From Primulina eburnea (taxonomy: Eukaryota > Streptophyta > Magnoliopsida > Lamiales > Gesneriaceae), in NCBI RefSeq assembly GCF_022965805.1, contig NC_133105.1, positions 29,668,277-29,732,276 of the forward strand: a stretch of DNA of 64,000 nucleotides. The letters are read 5' to 3'. The notes beneath the pieces are model-generated. The model ran no database searches and had not been told where the DNA came from. It worked only from the letters and a program-made list of their open reading frames with translations. The position numbers and the translations under genes are program-made. Positions 35,285 through 47,704 of the stretch are shown here, in pieces; the first letter of the stretch is position 1, and the number at the start of each line of letters is the position of its first letter.

Positions 35285-35296
35285 GCTCTGATACCA
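35285..35296 (-). promoter_or_regulatory. Primer binding site of element H
   Basis: The minus strand reads TGGTATCAGAGC, five bases inside the LTR end at 35302. Confidence 0.9.
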
Positions 35297-35301
35297 CTAA
35301 A

Positions 35302-37069
35302 TGTGACACCTCTGACCCGTTTTAATAAAATAACAGCGGAATTTAAAATTTTCTCTAAAATGGAAGAAGGATTCAAAATACATTTCATATATATATTCAA
35401 AAGTATACACATGATCAATAAAATGATACAACAAAAAGCAAAATATCATTCTTGTGATCATGTCAAAATGCTAGCAAAATAACTTCTTCCTTCCATCTTT
35501 GGTATGCATATGACTCCGGCCCACAATCAACGTCCCGGCCCGTCGCTCTTAGATGCATCACATGAAAATAACTGAAATGAGTATAAAACTCAGCAAGTGG
35601 AACTCTTACATAGCAATGATACATATCATACTCTGAAAACATGACTTTGAAAACATTAAATACCATCAACTCTGAAATATGAATATCATAGCGTGAATAA
35701 TAATAACGATGGTATTTCTCTTTTCTCTGGTATGGATTGACATATATATAGTATCTCTGTCTCTTACCTATATCCCATCGATATAAATCGACAACTCTGA
35801 GGGATATAAGTCTATGGTCGTTGATCAACTAATTGCATGCAATCTCTGACTATGTATCTATCAATCCATAAAACATTTGAACTCTCTCTTTGACATTTCA
35901 TCAAACACTTTGAAAGCATTAAGCTCTTGTATTCCCTTTCTAATAATTGAGGCATAAAATGCCTCCAATATGTATAACAAGTGTATCAATACATAACCAT
36001 GAATCAAATGAAGGGAATAACACTTTAAAATCATTAGAACACCATACATATAATATCATGTGAACACAAAGGATGAAATTCCACTTGGAGCCTTGAATCT
36101 AAACCCTTGGTTGAATTCCTACACAATAAACCAAGTATTGAACCATCAACAACTCAATAATCATAAACCCATAACAATTAATCCATAAACCAACACCATC
36201 AACAAACCCATATCATCTCCAACACCAAAAACTAAGAAATGACCAAACCAAAAGCTTACCTTAGCTTTCTTGATCCCAAAATAACTTAGTTCCCTCAACA
36301 ATAATCCACCAAGAGCAAGAATCAAAGAATTGAAAAGAAATTGGAACCCTAGTCTCCCAAGGAGAGAAAATTCGAAAATGGGGGAGGAGGAAATGAGAAG
36401 AATAAGACCAACTCTCATATTTAAGCACTAAAATCGCCAAAACACGCTTATACTGTACCCGGCGCACGGGCGGTCGAAAATTACCGCTCGGGCGCCAATG
36501 TTTCTGCCCGAAACCCAAAAATCCAGAATGAGTGGCGCTCGGGCGGCCAAACATTACCGCTCGGGCGCCACTCTGCGCACTGCCACGTTAAAGATCGCTT
36601 CATACCGCCTCTTCCCGTCCGAATTAGAAAAAGTGGTAAACTACAAAGTTGTAGCCCTATGTCTTATCTTCAATCCCTCAAAATTTCAGATCATTTGGAG
36701 CTCTGAGTAAAACGTTATGCCCATTCTCCCAACATGTGTCACAGGAGAAACGTCGAAACACACGACACACTTCAGGGCTCTTTTGGCTTACCTTCCACAA
36801 TGATTTGAACAAAACTCAAAATTAGAAAGTTATACCTCTATGTCTTATCTAACCACTCCAATTGGCCTCATACCAATTGGCTCAACATACGAATTATTAT
36901 GAATTAAATCGTAACGCCGCTACAATAGCACTACACATCATCTATAACCAACCATACTATAAATCATAAATCGAAACTCTTAACATCCAAACTATACCTA
37001 AACTTGACCAAGTAGTCAATAAACTTATGAAAACTTAAACCGTACCGTACACCAGGCTCGGTTATTACA
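35302..37069 (-). repeat. 5' LTR of element H (1,768 bp)
   Basis: On the minus strand it runs from TGTAATAACCGAGCC to GGTGTCACA. It is the same family as F but has an alpha-type array (36461-36570) where F has beta. I see no gene within it. Confidence 0.9.
36461..36570 (-). repeat. Alpha-type paired GC-motif array in the H LTR
   Basis: Two pairs are visible. On the minus strand each reads GGCGCCCGAGCGGTAA, then a short spacer, then CCGCCCGAGCGCC or a close variant. The pairs are separated by text with GGCAGAAACATTGG. It closely resembles the array of element B, although the LTRs are unrelated. Confidence 0.82.
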
Positions 37070-38724
37070 GAATCCCTCCCCTTCTTAGTCCTAGGCAACC
37101 CCAAAATAAAGTCCATAGAAATGTGAATCCAAGTTCTTTTTAAGAATAGCACGCAAAAGTGTTCCCAAAGTTCTATTTACAACTTCAGTTTGTCCATCCG
37201 TTTGAGGATGACAAGTAGTAGAAAACAACAATTTTGTGCCAAGTTTATTCCATAAAATCTTCGAACTGTAACTCAAGAATTTAACATCGCGACCAGAAAC
37301 AATAGTCCTAGGCATGCCAGGCAACCTAACGACTTCCTCTAAAGAACAAATCCGCAATGTTTGAAGCATCATCGGTTTTATGACAAGCTATAAAATGTGT
37401 CATCTTAGAGAATCTATCCACAATAACAAAAATAGAATCCCTCCCCTTATTAGTCCTAGGCAACCCCAAAATAAAGTCCATAGAAATGTCAATCCAAGTT
37501 CTTTTTAAGAATAGCACGCAAAAGTGTTCCCAAAGTTCTATTGACAACTTCAGTTTGTCCATCCGTTTGAGGATGACAAGTAGTAGAAAACAACAATTTT
37601 GTGCCAAGTTTAGCCCATAAAGTATTCCCAAAGTAACTCAAGAATTTAACATCGCGACCAGAAACAATAGTCCTAGGCATGCCATGCAACCTAGCGACTT
37701 CTCTAAAGAACAAATCCGCCATGTTTGAAGCATCATCGGTTTTATGGCAAGCTATAAAATGTGGCATCTTAGAGAATCTATCCACAACAACAAAAATATA
37801 ATCCCTCCCTTTCTTAGTCCTAGGCAACCCCAAAATAAAGTCAATAGAAATGTGAATCCAAATTCTTTTTCAGAATAGCACGCAAAAGTGTTCCCAAAGT
37901 TCTATTTACAACTTCATTTTGTCCATCCGTTTGAGGATGAAAAGTAGTAGAAAACAACAATTTTGTACCAAGTTTAGCCCATAAATTATTCCAAAAGTAA
38001 CTCAAGAATTTAACATCGCGACCAAAAACAATATTCCTAGTCATGCCATGCAACCTAACGACTTCTCTAAAGAACAAATCCGCAATGTTTGAAGCTTCAT
38101 CGGTTTTATGACAAGCTATAAAATGTTGGCATCTTAGAGAATCTATCCACAACAACGAAAATAGAATCCCTCCCCTTCTTAGTCCTAGGCAACCCCAAAA
38201 TAAAGTCCATAGAAATGTCAATCCAAGTTCTTTTTAAGAATAGCACGCAAAAGTGTTCCCAAAGTTCTATTGACAACTTCATTTTGTCCATCCGTTTGAG
38301 GATTTCAAGTAGTAGAAAACAACAATTTTGTGGCAAGTTTAGCCCATAAAGTCTTCCAAAAGAACTCAAGAATTTAACATCGTGACCAGAAACAATAGTC
38401 CTAGGCATGCCATGCAACCTAACGACTTCTCTAAAGAACAAATCCGCAATGTTTGAAGCATCATCGGTTTATGACAAGCTATAAAATGTGCCATCTTAGA
38501 GAATCTATCCACAACAACAAAAATAGAATCCCTCCCCTTCTTAGTCCTAGGCAAACCCAAAATAAAGTCCATAGAAATGTCAATCCAAGTTCTTTTTAAG
38601 AATAGAACGCAAAAGTGTTCTCAAAGTTCTATTGACAACTTCAGTTTGTCCATCCGTTTGAGGATGACAAGTAGTAGAAAACAACAATTTTGTGCCAAGT
38701 TTATCCCATAAAATCTTCCAAAAG
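37070..38724 (-). repeat. Tandem array of a 364-bp unit derived from a Ty3/gypsy integrase core
   Basis: Units start at about 37070, 37435, 37799, 38164 and 38526 (lengths 365, 364, 365, 362 and a partial 199 bp cut by element I). Minus-strand translation gives the integrase core in each: [57 protein letters not shown]. Where VSDRD is expected, every readable unit has G in place of the first D. Unit lengths are not multiples of three, so the frame changes between units and no long protein results. The lineage differs from the other elements here. It is a short satellite of mobile-element origin. Confidence 0.9.
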
Positions 38725-38830
38725 TGTAAGACTCGAGATTATTAGTTTTCATTAAAATGATACTCGGAAGATATGAAAATGCATGACGTGCACGGAGAGG
38801 AGAAAAGACATGAGAATTAGGGTTTTGCAA

Positions 38831-39115
38831 GACCGCACCCGCGCCCAGAACGTGAGTGCACCCGCGGTCATGCAATTGTAGATTTTAACAAGAAAAGCAG
38901 AAGCTACACCGCTCCCGCGGTGCAACCAAGATCGCACCCGCGATGCATGGACAGAAAGTTGGCAAATTTTATTCGTAACATCACCGCACCCGCGGTGCAG
39001 GAAGACTGCACCCGCGGTCTTGCAGAGACCGCACCCGCGGTCGCTATTTTGTGAAAATGTTAGGGTTGCCGAAACATGAGCGCACCCGCGGTGCTGCAGA
39101 GACCGCACCCGCGGT
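38831..39115 (+). repeat. Beta-type paired motif array in element I LTR
   Basis: About nine units of ACCGCACCCGCGGT, often followed by CTTGCA or GCTGCA. GGACAGAAAG lies between two of the pairs. Confidence 0.82.
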
Positions 39116-39161
39116 GCTGCATGCGAGAAATCCACCATCTCTTCTTAACTTGACACATGGC

Positions 39162-39175
39162 ATATATATATATAT
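39162..39175 (+). promoter_or_regulatory. TATA box of element I LTR
   Basis: ATATATATATATAT follows TTGACACATGGC, as in LTRs E, J and M. Confidence 0.6.
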
Positions 39176-40652
39176 TTGGTGCATGACTCGGCCAGTTCTT
39201 CATTCCAGCAAGAGAGAACCGAGAAGTCCATGAAAGAGCTTTAAGTTTTCATAGCGTAAAAACTAGATTGTGCAAGATTTATCTATCTGATTTCAAATCC
39301 GAGCTTAGATTATTGATCCTTGCAGTAAGAGCTTCAAAGTGATGTATGTTTCCTTCAATTCCACTATGATTCAGATTTTATGGATTAGGGAAATTGTAAT
39401 ATGATGGATATATTGTGTTCTTGACATAGTAAGCATTGTATATTCGCAAACGAATTGAAGAAATGGTATCGTTTGCATTTGTTATGATTTTCAGCATGTC
39501 TTGAATGAGAAAGATAGAGAATTCAGAAGAGATATGAGCTTAGGATGTATAGATTATGATGAATATCAATTGAGGTTATTGATTATTGATATATGATGCG
39601 ATTTATATTGATTAGTATCGAGAAACTACGTCATTATGCCGTCGATTGTTACCGAGATTGAATATGGATTACATATGAATTGCTTGGGGTTGTATATTGA
39701 TAGAATGCATCTTTACATTGCCATTTCAGATTTATCATACCTCACTTCGACATCGAAACCTCGACATCGATAAAGGTTTAGCAACAAGAAAGGTATAGTG
39801 CATGTTTTTGTTTGGGGAGATACAACTCAAATGAGATCTCATTTGAGTTTCCCAACCAAAATCACATACTAGATTTATTATTTATCTTGAATTATGATTG
39901 TGATTTGTTTATAGAATTGTATTCAAATCTTTTGAGATGATTATGCATTGTTTACAGATTGTTATGCATTGCATTTAAGATAGGGAGTCTTGACAGAAAC
40001 AGTCAAACTTCTAGATGTTTGGTTGATATCACAGCTTAGGAGAAGATTCGTCTCCTATTGTAGAAGTGGATACAGATTAGGCCGAATTCCAGGAATAAGA
40101 CGTACCGTCACCCCGATTGGGAGGGTAGGTGATAGATCGTCTTATTCACACCGGGATCCCTAGAGTTCTAGTCGAGTCGAGTCCATACATGGTTTGATTC
40201 GCATTGCATTGCATGTTTATATGGATGACATTCATAATAGCATGTTTCATGTTTAGCTTGATATATGCATGTCTACATGTTTATACTGGGATTTGTTCTC
40301 ACCGGAGTTTCCGGCTGTTGTTATGTCTGTATGTGTGCATAACAACAGGTGGGGCAGGATCTGGGTCGAGACAGAGACGAGATTGATATAGCGTGGAGAC
40401 TACGGGCGCAGCAGAGGACTAGTGGTTTTTAGTAGACTTGGACTATTTGTATTTGCTCTTTTGTATTAAACATTAGTTGGATGAATGTACTAGAACAAGA
40501 TATGTTTGTATGTTGTAATATAAATAAAGAACTTGTGCTTGTATACATACATTAGAATTAATGTTGTAAAGCAAAAAATTTGACCCTTTTTTTATATTAA
40601 TGATCCATTTAATCCCAAAGAAAAGTGTTAGAGCCCGGGTCCCCACAACAGG

Positions 40653-40664
40653 TGGTATCAGAGC
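40653..40664 (+). promoter_or_regulatory. Primer binding site of element I
   Basis: TGGTATCAGAGC, five bases after the LTR end. Confidence 0.9.
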
Positions 40665-40909
40665 GATAGATCCTTTATATTAAGATAAGATAGAATGAGC
40701 GGGGTAGATCGAGTCTTCTTCCTTGCCTTATGATGTGCTAGCATGATTTATTGCTTTCATTATTGCATGTTGTATTGTTATCTGACTTGAATTACAGCAT
40801 GTATTAGTAAAGACTGAATCAGTGCCGATTCTGGATCAGAGGTAAATGATCAGAGGAGGGCTGAGACAGTTTGTATAGCTTGTATACTAATTTGTTGAAT
40901 AGCAGATAC

Positions 40910-43900
40910 GTGCCTCCTAGAAGAGCAGCAGTGCCTCTACGACCCACAGCACCAGAACAGGGTAGCACATCCGGGGATCCAATGGACGTTACTGCTATAC
41001 CCATGGAGACTATGTTAAAACGATTCCAGTCCTTCAGACCACCTACCTTACGGGGTACCGAAAACGCAATTGAATGTGAAAGCTGGTTGGAAGATATCGA
41101 GATGTTGTTCGAGTCTCTCGAATACAGTGACGAGAAAAGAGTGAAACTCATTGGCCATCAACTGCAAGACGTGGCTAAGAATTGGTGGTTGAACATCAAA
41201 AGAGCATTGGAAAAGCGTGGCACGGAGATTACATGGAAAGTGTTCAAGACAGAGTTTTATCAGCGATTCTTTCCTATATCCTATCGTAAAGATAAAGGCG
41301 CTGGGTTTGCAAACTTGAGGCAAGGGCAACTGAACATCGAAGAGTACGTCGCTAAATTTTCTTCCTTGCTTCGTTTTGCACCTCATGTTTCAGGTAGTGA
41401 TGAGGCCGTGACTGATCAGTTCATAAACGGCTTAAATCCCGATATCTTTACATTGGGAAATACTGGAAGACCTAACAATTTCGCTGAGGCATTGAACCGT
41501 GCCAAAGGAGCAGAAGCAGGATTGCTTAGGCAGCGGAGTGTTCCGTATGTGGCCCCGATTCCGAGACCACCACTACCTCCAGTACAACCTCCTCCTAGAT
41601 TCGATAGTGGCGGTAGCAGCAGCGGGCGAAAGGATCAGTTAAAAGCAAAAGGGAAGCAGTTCAAAAGACCTGGGAGCAGTTCATCGAGCTCCAGTGGATC
41701 TAGACAGAGTGGTTTTGATTAGAGTACTAGGTACACAGGTGTATATTGCAGTTCTTGTGGTGGCAGGCATGCCACAGAGCAGTGTCAAGGTGTAGGGGTA
41801 AGATGTAACATATGTAGGCAACAGGGGCACTTCGCCAAAGTGTGTCCCCAGAGGAGCTCACAAAGATTTCAAGGTGCAGGATCATATGCATCCGTAGCTC
41901 AGCCTGAGAGGCAAGCTTCCTCTGTTCATTCCTTCCAGCCACCACAGACACAGACGCAGCCCAGAGCCAGAGGTAGCCATACAGTGAGCCAACCCCCTCG
42001 ACAACAGGCTCAGGTGTTTGCATTGACGGAGGAGCAAGCACAGGATGCCCCAGATGATGTCATAGCAGGTAATTGTTCTCTTTGATGTTATCCTGCCTAT
42101 ATATTGATAGATACGGGTGCATCGCATACATTCATCTCAGAACGATTTGCATTATTGCATTCCCTGCCTGTTGAGTCTTTGTTGGATGTAGTGTCCATTA
42201 CTTCTCCATTGGGAAGTGGTTTGATAGCGGTGACTACGGTTAGACATTGCATCTTACAATTTGAGGGTCATGAAATTGATCTAGATTGTATAGTACTTGG
42301 GTTAGATGATTTTGATTGCATTGTTGGGATTGACATGTTAACTAAGTACAGAGCCACCGTGGATTGTTTTCACAAGATTGTCAGATTCAGACCAGAAATG
42401 GCAGAATAGTGGAAATTCTACGGAAAGGGTTCCAGATCTCGGATTCCCTTGATTTGGCTTTGACTATGATTAAGTTGTTGCAGAAAGGAGCAGATGGGTT
42501 CCTTGTGTATGCTGTAGATTTACACAAATCGAGCCCGGCATTGGCAGATTTGCCAGTAGTACGGGAGTTTGCAGATGTATTTCCAGAGGAGATCCCAGGA
42601 TTACCTCCAGTGCGAGAGGTAGATTTTAGCATAGATCTTATGCCAGGTACTGTCCCTATATCCCGAGCTCCGTATAGGATGGCGCCTGTTGAACTGAAAG
42701 AACTGAAAGCACAGTTAGAAGATTTGCTAGCCAAGGGATATATCCGACCTAGTGTATCTCCTTGGGGCGCACCAGTGCTCTTTGTGCGGAAGAAAGATGG
42801 ATCGATGCGTTTGTTTATAGATTATCGGCAATTAAATAAAGCGACAGTGAAGAATAAATATCCATTGCCGTGCATCGACGATCTATTTGATCAATTACAA
42901 GGATCCTCTGTTTATTCTAAGATCGATCTGCGATCCGGATATCATCAGCTTAGAGTTCGAGATGTAGACATACCGAAGACAGCATTTCGAACCAGGTATG
43001 GACATTACGAATTTATTGTCATGCCTTTTGGTTTAACAAATGCTCCAGCGGTATTTATGAGCTTGATTAATCGAATCTTTCAGAGGTATTTGGATGATTT
43101 TGTGATTGTTTTCATTGATGACATTTTGGTGTATTCAAAGAACAGAAATGAGCACACAGAACATCTCAGAATTGTATTGCAGACATTGAGGAATGAGAGA
43201 TTGTATGCTAAATTGTCAAAGTGCGAGTTTTGGTTGAATCGAGTTGTCTTTTTGGGACATATCATATCTGGAGATGGTATTGCTGTAGATCCAAGTAAAG
43301 TGGAAGCGGTGATCAGCTGGCCAAGACCGACTTCTGTGCCAGAGATACGCAGTTTCATGGGTCTAGCAGGATACTATAGAAGATTTATTAAAGATTTCTC
43401 CAGTATTGCAAAACCAATCACTCAATTGACACAAAAGAATGCGCCATTTATATGGTATGAGGATTGTGAGTCTAGCTTTGTGGAATTGAAGAAGAAGCTG
43501 ACCAGTGCTCCAGTACTGACGATACCTTCAGGTACGGGTGATTTCGTTGTATATTGTGATGCCTCTCACAGAGGTTTGGGATGTGTTCTCATACAGCGAG
43601 GTCATGTGGTCGCATACGCCTCAAGACAATTGAAGCCACATGAAGTTCGATACCCCATTCATGATCTTGAATTGGCGGCTATCGTATTTGCATTAAATAT
43701 CTGGCGTCATTATCTCTATGGCGAGAAATTTGAGATTTACTCCGATCACAAAAGCCTGAAGTATCTATTTTCTCAATCAGAACTGAACATGAGGCAGCGT
43801 AGATGGCTTGATCTGCTGAAAGACTTTGATTGCGAGATCAAATACTATCCAGGGAAGTCAAATGCAGCAGCAGACGCATTGAGTCGAAAGGTTTGTTCCC

Positions 43901-44821
43901 TATCCTTATCAACGATAGGTGTTACAAATTAGTTGAAAATTGCTGTACATCTGGATTAGAATTTGATACAGAAAGTAGGCCACTACGACTTGCTTCCATT
44001 AATGTTGAACCTGATTTGATTTGGAGGATTAAAGAAGCACAAGGAATGGATCAGAATGTGCAGAAATCGATTCAGATGGTCAGATCAGGGCATTTATCAG
44101 AATACCAGGTACGTGATTATGTGCTGTATGTGAATAACCGTCTTGTTGTGCCAGATGTTTCAGATTTGAAACATCAGATTTTATCAGAAGCACATTGTAG
44201 TCGGTTTAGCATTCACCCTGGTGGCCGAAAGATGTACAATGACTTGAAGACACAGTTCTGGTGGAAGCAAATGAAGTCAGAGATTGCAGAATTTGTGTCT
44301 AAGTGCTTGAATTGCCAACAGGTGAAAGCCGAGAGGAAGAAGCCTGGAGGTTTACTTCAGAGTTTAGCCATTCCAGAATGGAAATGAGATCACATTTCCT
44401 TGTTTTTCGTGACGAAGTTACCTCGATCATCTAAAGGCTGTGATGCGATTTGGGTCATCATTGACAGATTAACCAAATCAGCTTGCTTTATCCCGTACAG
44501 AATGACTTACAGACTTGATCAGATGGCGGAGATATATGTCCGAGAGGTAGTCAGATTACATGGTGTGCCGAAGTCTATCATATCAGATTGTGATCCACGA
44601 TTCACTTCACACTTCTGGCACAGTTTACAGCAGGCCTTAGGTACGACATTACATCTGAGTACTGCTTATCATCCTCAGACAGACGGACAGTCAGAGCGGA
44701 CTATCCAGACTTTAGAGGATATGTTGAGAGCCGTAGTGCTAGATTTCGGCACTAGTTGGCAAGATTCTCTACCTCTTTGTGAATTCTCTTACAATAATAG
44801 CTATCAGACGAGCATTGAGAT
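40910..44821 (+). pseudogene. gag-pol polyprotein of element I, start codon lost and multiply broken
   Basis: The codon matching B's ATG is GTG (40910); the next in-frame ATG is at 40982. Gag, the CCHC knuckle ([14 protein letters not shown] near 41810-41850), protease (DTGASHTF near 42110), reverse transcriptase (FIDD near 43120), RNase H, integrase HHCC and part of the DDE core follow. Stops lie at 41720 (TAG), 42083 (TGA), 42407 (GAG to TAG) and 44385 (TGG to TGA), with single-base losses near 42453 and 43928. The integrase block MDFVTKL reads LFFVTKL, so the first catalytic aspartate is gone. The frame runs into LTR J at 44822. It is the most heavily mutated of the B-type coding copies apart from D. 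Confidence 0.93.
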
Positions 44822-46618
44822 TGTGGGGACCCGGGCTCTAACTCAATTCTTTTGGGATTTAATTGGATCTTTGCTCGAAAATGTGGGTCAAAAATTTGCT
44901 TTTAATATTAATTCAAATGTATAACTAAAGCATATCATGTCTTTAACTGAAATAAACAACATAATGTACATACAAGTCTGTCTAGTACAACCATACACCA
45001 GTGTTTAAAAGTTTCGGTACAAGTCTAGTACAAACAACTAGTAGCTGCAACGCCCGAGATCACCACTCTATCAACAATCTCTCATCTTCCTCGTGACCCA
45101 GATCCTGCCCCACCTGTTGCCATGCACACATACAGACACGACAACAGCTGGATAACTCCGGTGAGAACATATCCCAGTATAAAACATGGATGCATGCAAT
45201 GTCATAAATCATGTACAAAAGCATAGCATATATCAATTAACATGAATGATAATCTAAGACATGTAAAAGAATACCAATCTGTATTCAACATTTAAATCTT
45301 GACTCGACTCATTTCTAATCTAGGGATCCCGGTGTGAATAAGACGGTCTGTCACCTACTCAACCAATCGGGGCGACGGTACGTCTTATTCCTAGACTTCG
45401 GTCAACTCTATATCGAGGGTCTACACATAGAGCAAATCTACTCCTATGCGTCGATACACCGAAACGTCTAGTTTTGGCCAGTCTGCCAATATCTCCTATC
45501 TCAGGACTCGACTGTAAATCAATAAACAAGGCATTACATAATGAAATGTAATAACAATCTAGTATGTGATTTAGGGAAACTCGTATCAAATCTGAATCGA
45601 ATTGTGCAATCCCGTGACCACATGAATTATACCTTTCTTGTCGCACTGTCTGTGTCGAGATCTTGAAGCCGGAATGTCACTCTGTCAAGACTAATCTGAA
45701 ATGACCATATACAAATGTTTTATATCAAAACGCAACTCAAGCAAGTCCTGGAATAATCAATAATCAGTCTCGGTACAAGTGGACGGCATAACGGCGTACT
45801 TCTTCGATACCGATAATCTCACAACAATATACTCACACACAATTACCTCATAATCTCATCAACACCTCAATACACAAGCTGAAATCTATACAATCTTAAC
45901 ATAATACATGCTGAAAGTTCGAATAATAGCATACGGTTTCCGAAAATCAATCCGGTAACGAATATACCAAGCTCAAGATATCAAGAACATATATTCTAAC
46001 TCAAATCTGAATTCCTCCAACATCCAAAATCTGAATCATGCTGAAAATGAGATATACTTACATCCTTTCGCAGCCAACGATGCAAGGATCGCAAATCCGG
46101 CCTCGGAATTAAAATCGAGTAACTAGATCTTTCACAATTCAAAGTTTACTAGGAAGAAAGCTTGAAGAACTTTATGACTTTGTCTCGGTTATTTCTTGCT
46201 GGAAGGAAAGAAGTGAAATGTCATTGCCAAATATATATACAACCTGCCATGTGTCATCGTAAAATTCAAAGGTGGCATTTTCGCATGCAACACCGCGGGT
46301 GCGGTCACCCCAGCACCGCGGGTGCGCTCATGTTTCGGCAGGATTTTATTTTTGAAAATACCTCGACCGCAGGTGCGGTCCCTGCATGACCGCGGGTGCG
46401 GTCTTACCACCGCGGGTGCGGTCTTGCTAACACCGCAGGTGCGGTGTGGCTTCGCACAAATTCACCAATTTCTTCTCAATGCACCGCGGGTGCTGTCCTT
46501 CCTGTACCGCGGGTGCGGTGTGGCTTCGGTCAAACTTCACAATTCTGATTTAAATGTTATGCATTCTTACCTCGACAAGTCTAGCATCAGTGCCAATTGA
46601 TAATTCTCGAGCCTTACA
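44822..46618 (-). repeat. 3' LTR of element J (1,797 bp)
   Basis: The minus strand runs TGTAAGGCTCGAG (46618) to GGTCCCCACA (44822). It has a beta array (46292-46520), a TATA run (46230-46239), a stem-loop (45330-45395) and a twin hairpin (45114-45165; one base of the small stem is changed). It is the same sequence type as solo LTR E. Confidence 0.92.
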
Positions 46619-46720
46619 TTTCTCCCCCTCTTAGACAAGAGTTCGTCCTCGAACTCGTAAGCAAATAATCATGCAAGTATATACAACACAGTATAATCAA
46701 AATTGAAAGGAGGACTCACA

Positions 46721-47704
46721 TCATATAAATAGCTCAGGATGTTTCTGCCTCATATCAGACTCTGTCTCCCAAGTTGCTTCTTCGATGCCATGACGAATCC
46801 ACTGAACCTTCACAAGCGGAATGGTCTTGGTTCTAAGCTGTTTCTCTTTCCGATCAAGAATCTGTATCGGTCTTTCAACATAGCTCAGAGTCTGATCTAG
46901 CTCGGCTTCGTCAGGTTGAATAACATGAGAATCATCCGGCATGTATCGGCGCAACATCGATACATGAAAAACGTCATGTATACCGGACAGTGAAGGAGGA
47001 AGAGCAAGTCTGTAAGCTCGATCGCCAATCTTCTCAAGAATTTCATATGGACCGACGTATCTAGGAGACAACTTTCCTCGCTTGCCAAATCTGACAACGC
47101 CTCTGAAAGGTGAAATCTTCAAAAATACTCTGTCTCCCTGCTCGAATACCAACGGTCTGCGTCTTACATTGGCGTACTTCGCTTGTCTATCCCGTGCTGT
47201 CTTCATTCTCCTCTGAATGATCTTCACTTTCTCGGTCATCTCACGAATCATATCAGGCCCTAACTCCGGTACCTCAGAGATATCATCCCAGTACAATGGA
47301 GATCTGCACTTCTTACCATACAAAGCTTCGAACGGTGCCATCTCAATACTAGTCTGATAGCTGTTGTTGTATGAAAACTCACACAACGGCAATGAATCTT
47401 GCCAACTAGTACCAAAGTCTAGTACTACAGCTCTCAGCATATCCTCTAAAGTCTGGATAGTCCGCTCTGACTGTCCGTCCGTCTGAGGATGATAAGCAGT
47501 GCTCAGGTGTAAAGTCGTACCCAAAGCCTGCTGAAAGCTGTGCCAAAAGTGAGAAGTAAATCGTGGATCACGATCTGATACGATCGACTGCGGCACACCG
47601 TGCAATCTGACAACCTCTCTGACATACAACTCTGCCATCTGATCGTGTCGATAGGTCATTCTGTACGGAATAAAGCACGCTGATTTGGTCAGTCTGTCTA
47701 TCAC
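46721..47704 (-). pseudogene. Integrase core to chromodomain of element J
   Basis: Open from the copia insertion ([14 protein letters not shown]) through the DDE core (SDRDPRF and DGQSERTIQ) to the chromodomain ([11 protein letters not shown]), ending PELFI at 46721. The coding itself is undamaged; it is broken only by element K, which splits the codons between IWVV and IDRLTK. Confidence 0.92.

Larger units (their letters stand above)
31730..37069 (-). mobile_element. Element H: Tekay-type retrotransposon, 5' portion
   Basis: On the minus strand: 5' LTR 37069-35302, primer site 35296-35285, gag-pol from 35167. It is cut in the integrase core at about 31730, where copia element G begins. It belongs to the same family as A. 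The flanks (GAATC on the right, ATTTC left of G) do not match, so the H-G composite is not one insertion. Confidence 0.92.
38725..40647 (+). repeat. 5' LTR of element I (1,923 bp)
   Basis: It runs from TGTAAGACTCGAG to GGTCCCCACA. The downstream two thirds (from about 39800) nearly match the B LTR; the upstream third is different. It has a beta array (38831-39115), a TATA run (39162-39175), a stem-loop (40094-40148) and a perfect twin hairpin (40301-40347). Confidence 0.92.
38725..44821 (+). mobile_element. Element I: Tekay-type retrotransposon, 5' portion to integrase
   Basis: The 5' LTR is 38725-40647, the primer site 40653-40664 and gag-pol runs to 44821, where element J is inserted (GAGAT at 44817-44821 is the expected duplication). 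Its left flank is AAAAG within the integrase satellite. The internal region is close to element B, but the first part of the LTR differs, carrying a beta rather than an alpha array. Confidence 0.92.
44822..47704 (-). mobile_element. Element J: Tekay-type retrotransposon, 3' LTR and integrase end
   Basis: Inserted into the integrase of element I. The 3' LTR is 44822-46618, the polypurine tract is near 46621-46633, and integrase and chromodomain coding runs to 47704, where copia K interrupts it. J coding resumes at 57609-57838 and then ends at a rearrangement. Confidence 0.9.

Noticed and set aside
35168..35301. A possible short gene in the leader of element H
   Set aside because: Only the gag leader and primer site are present; no frame with family support.
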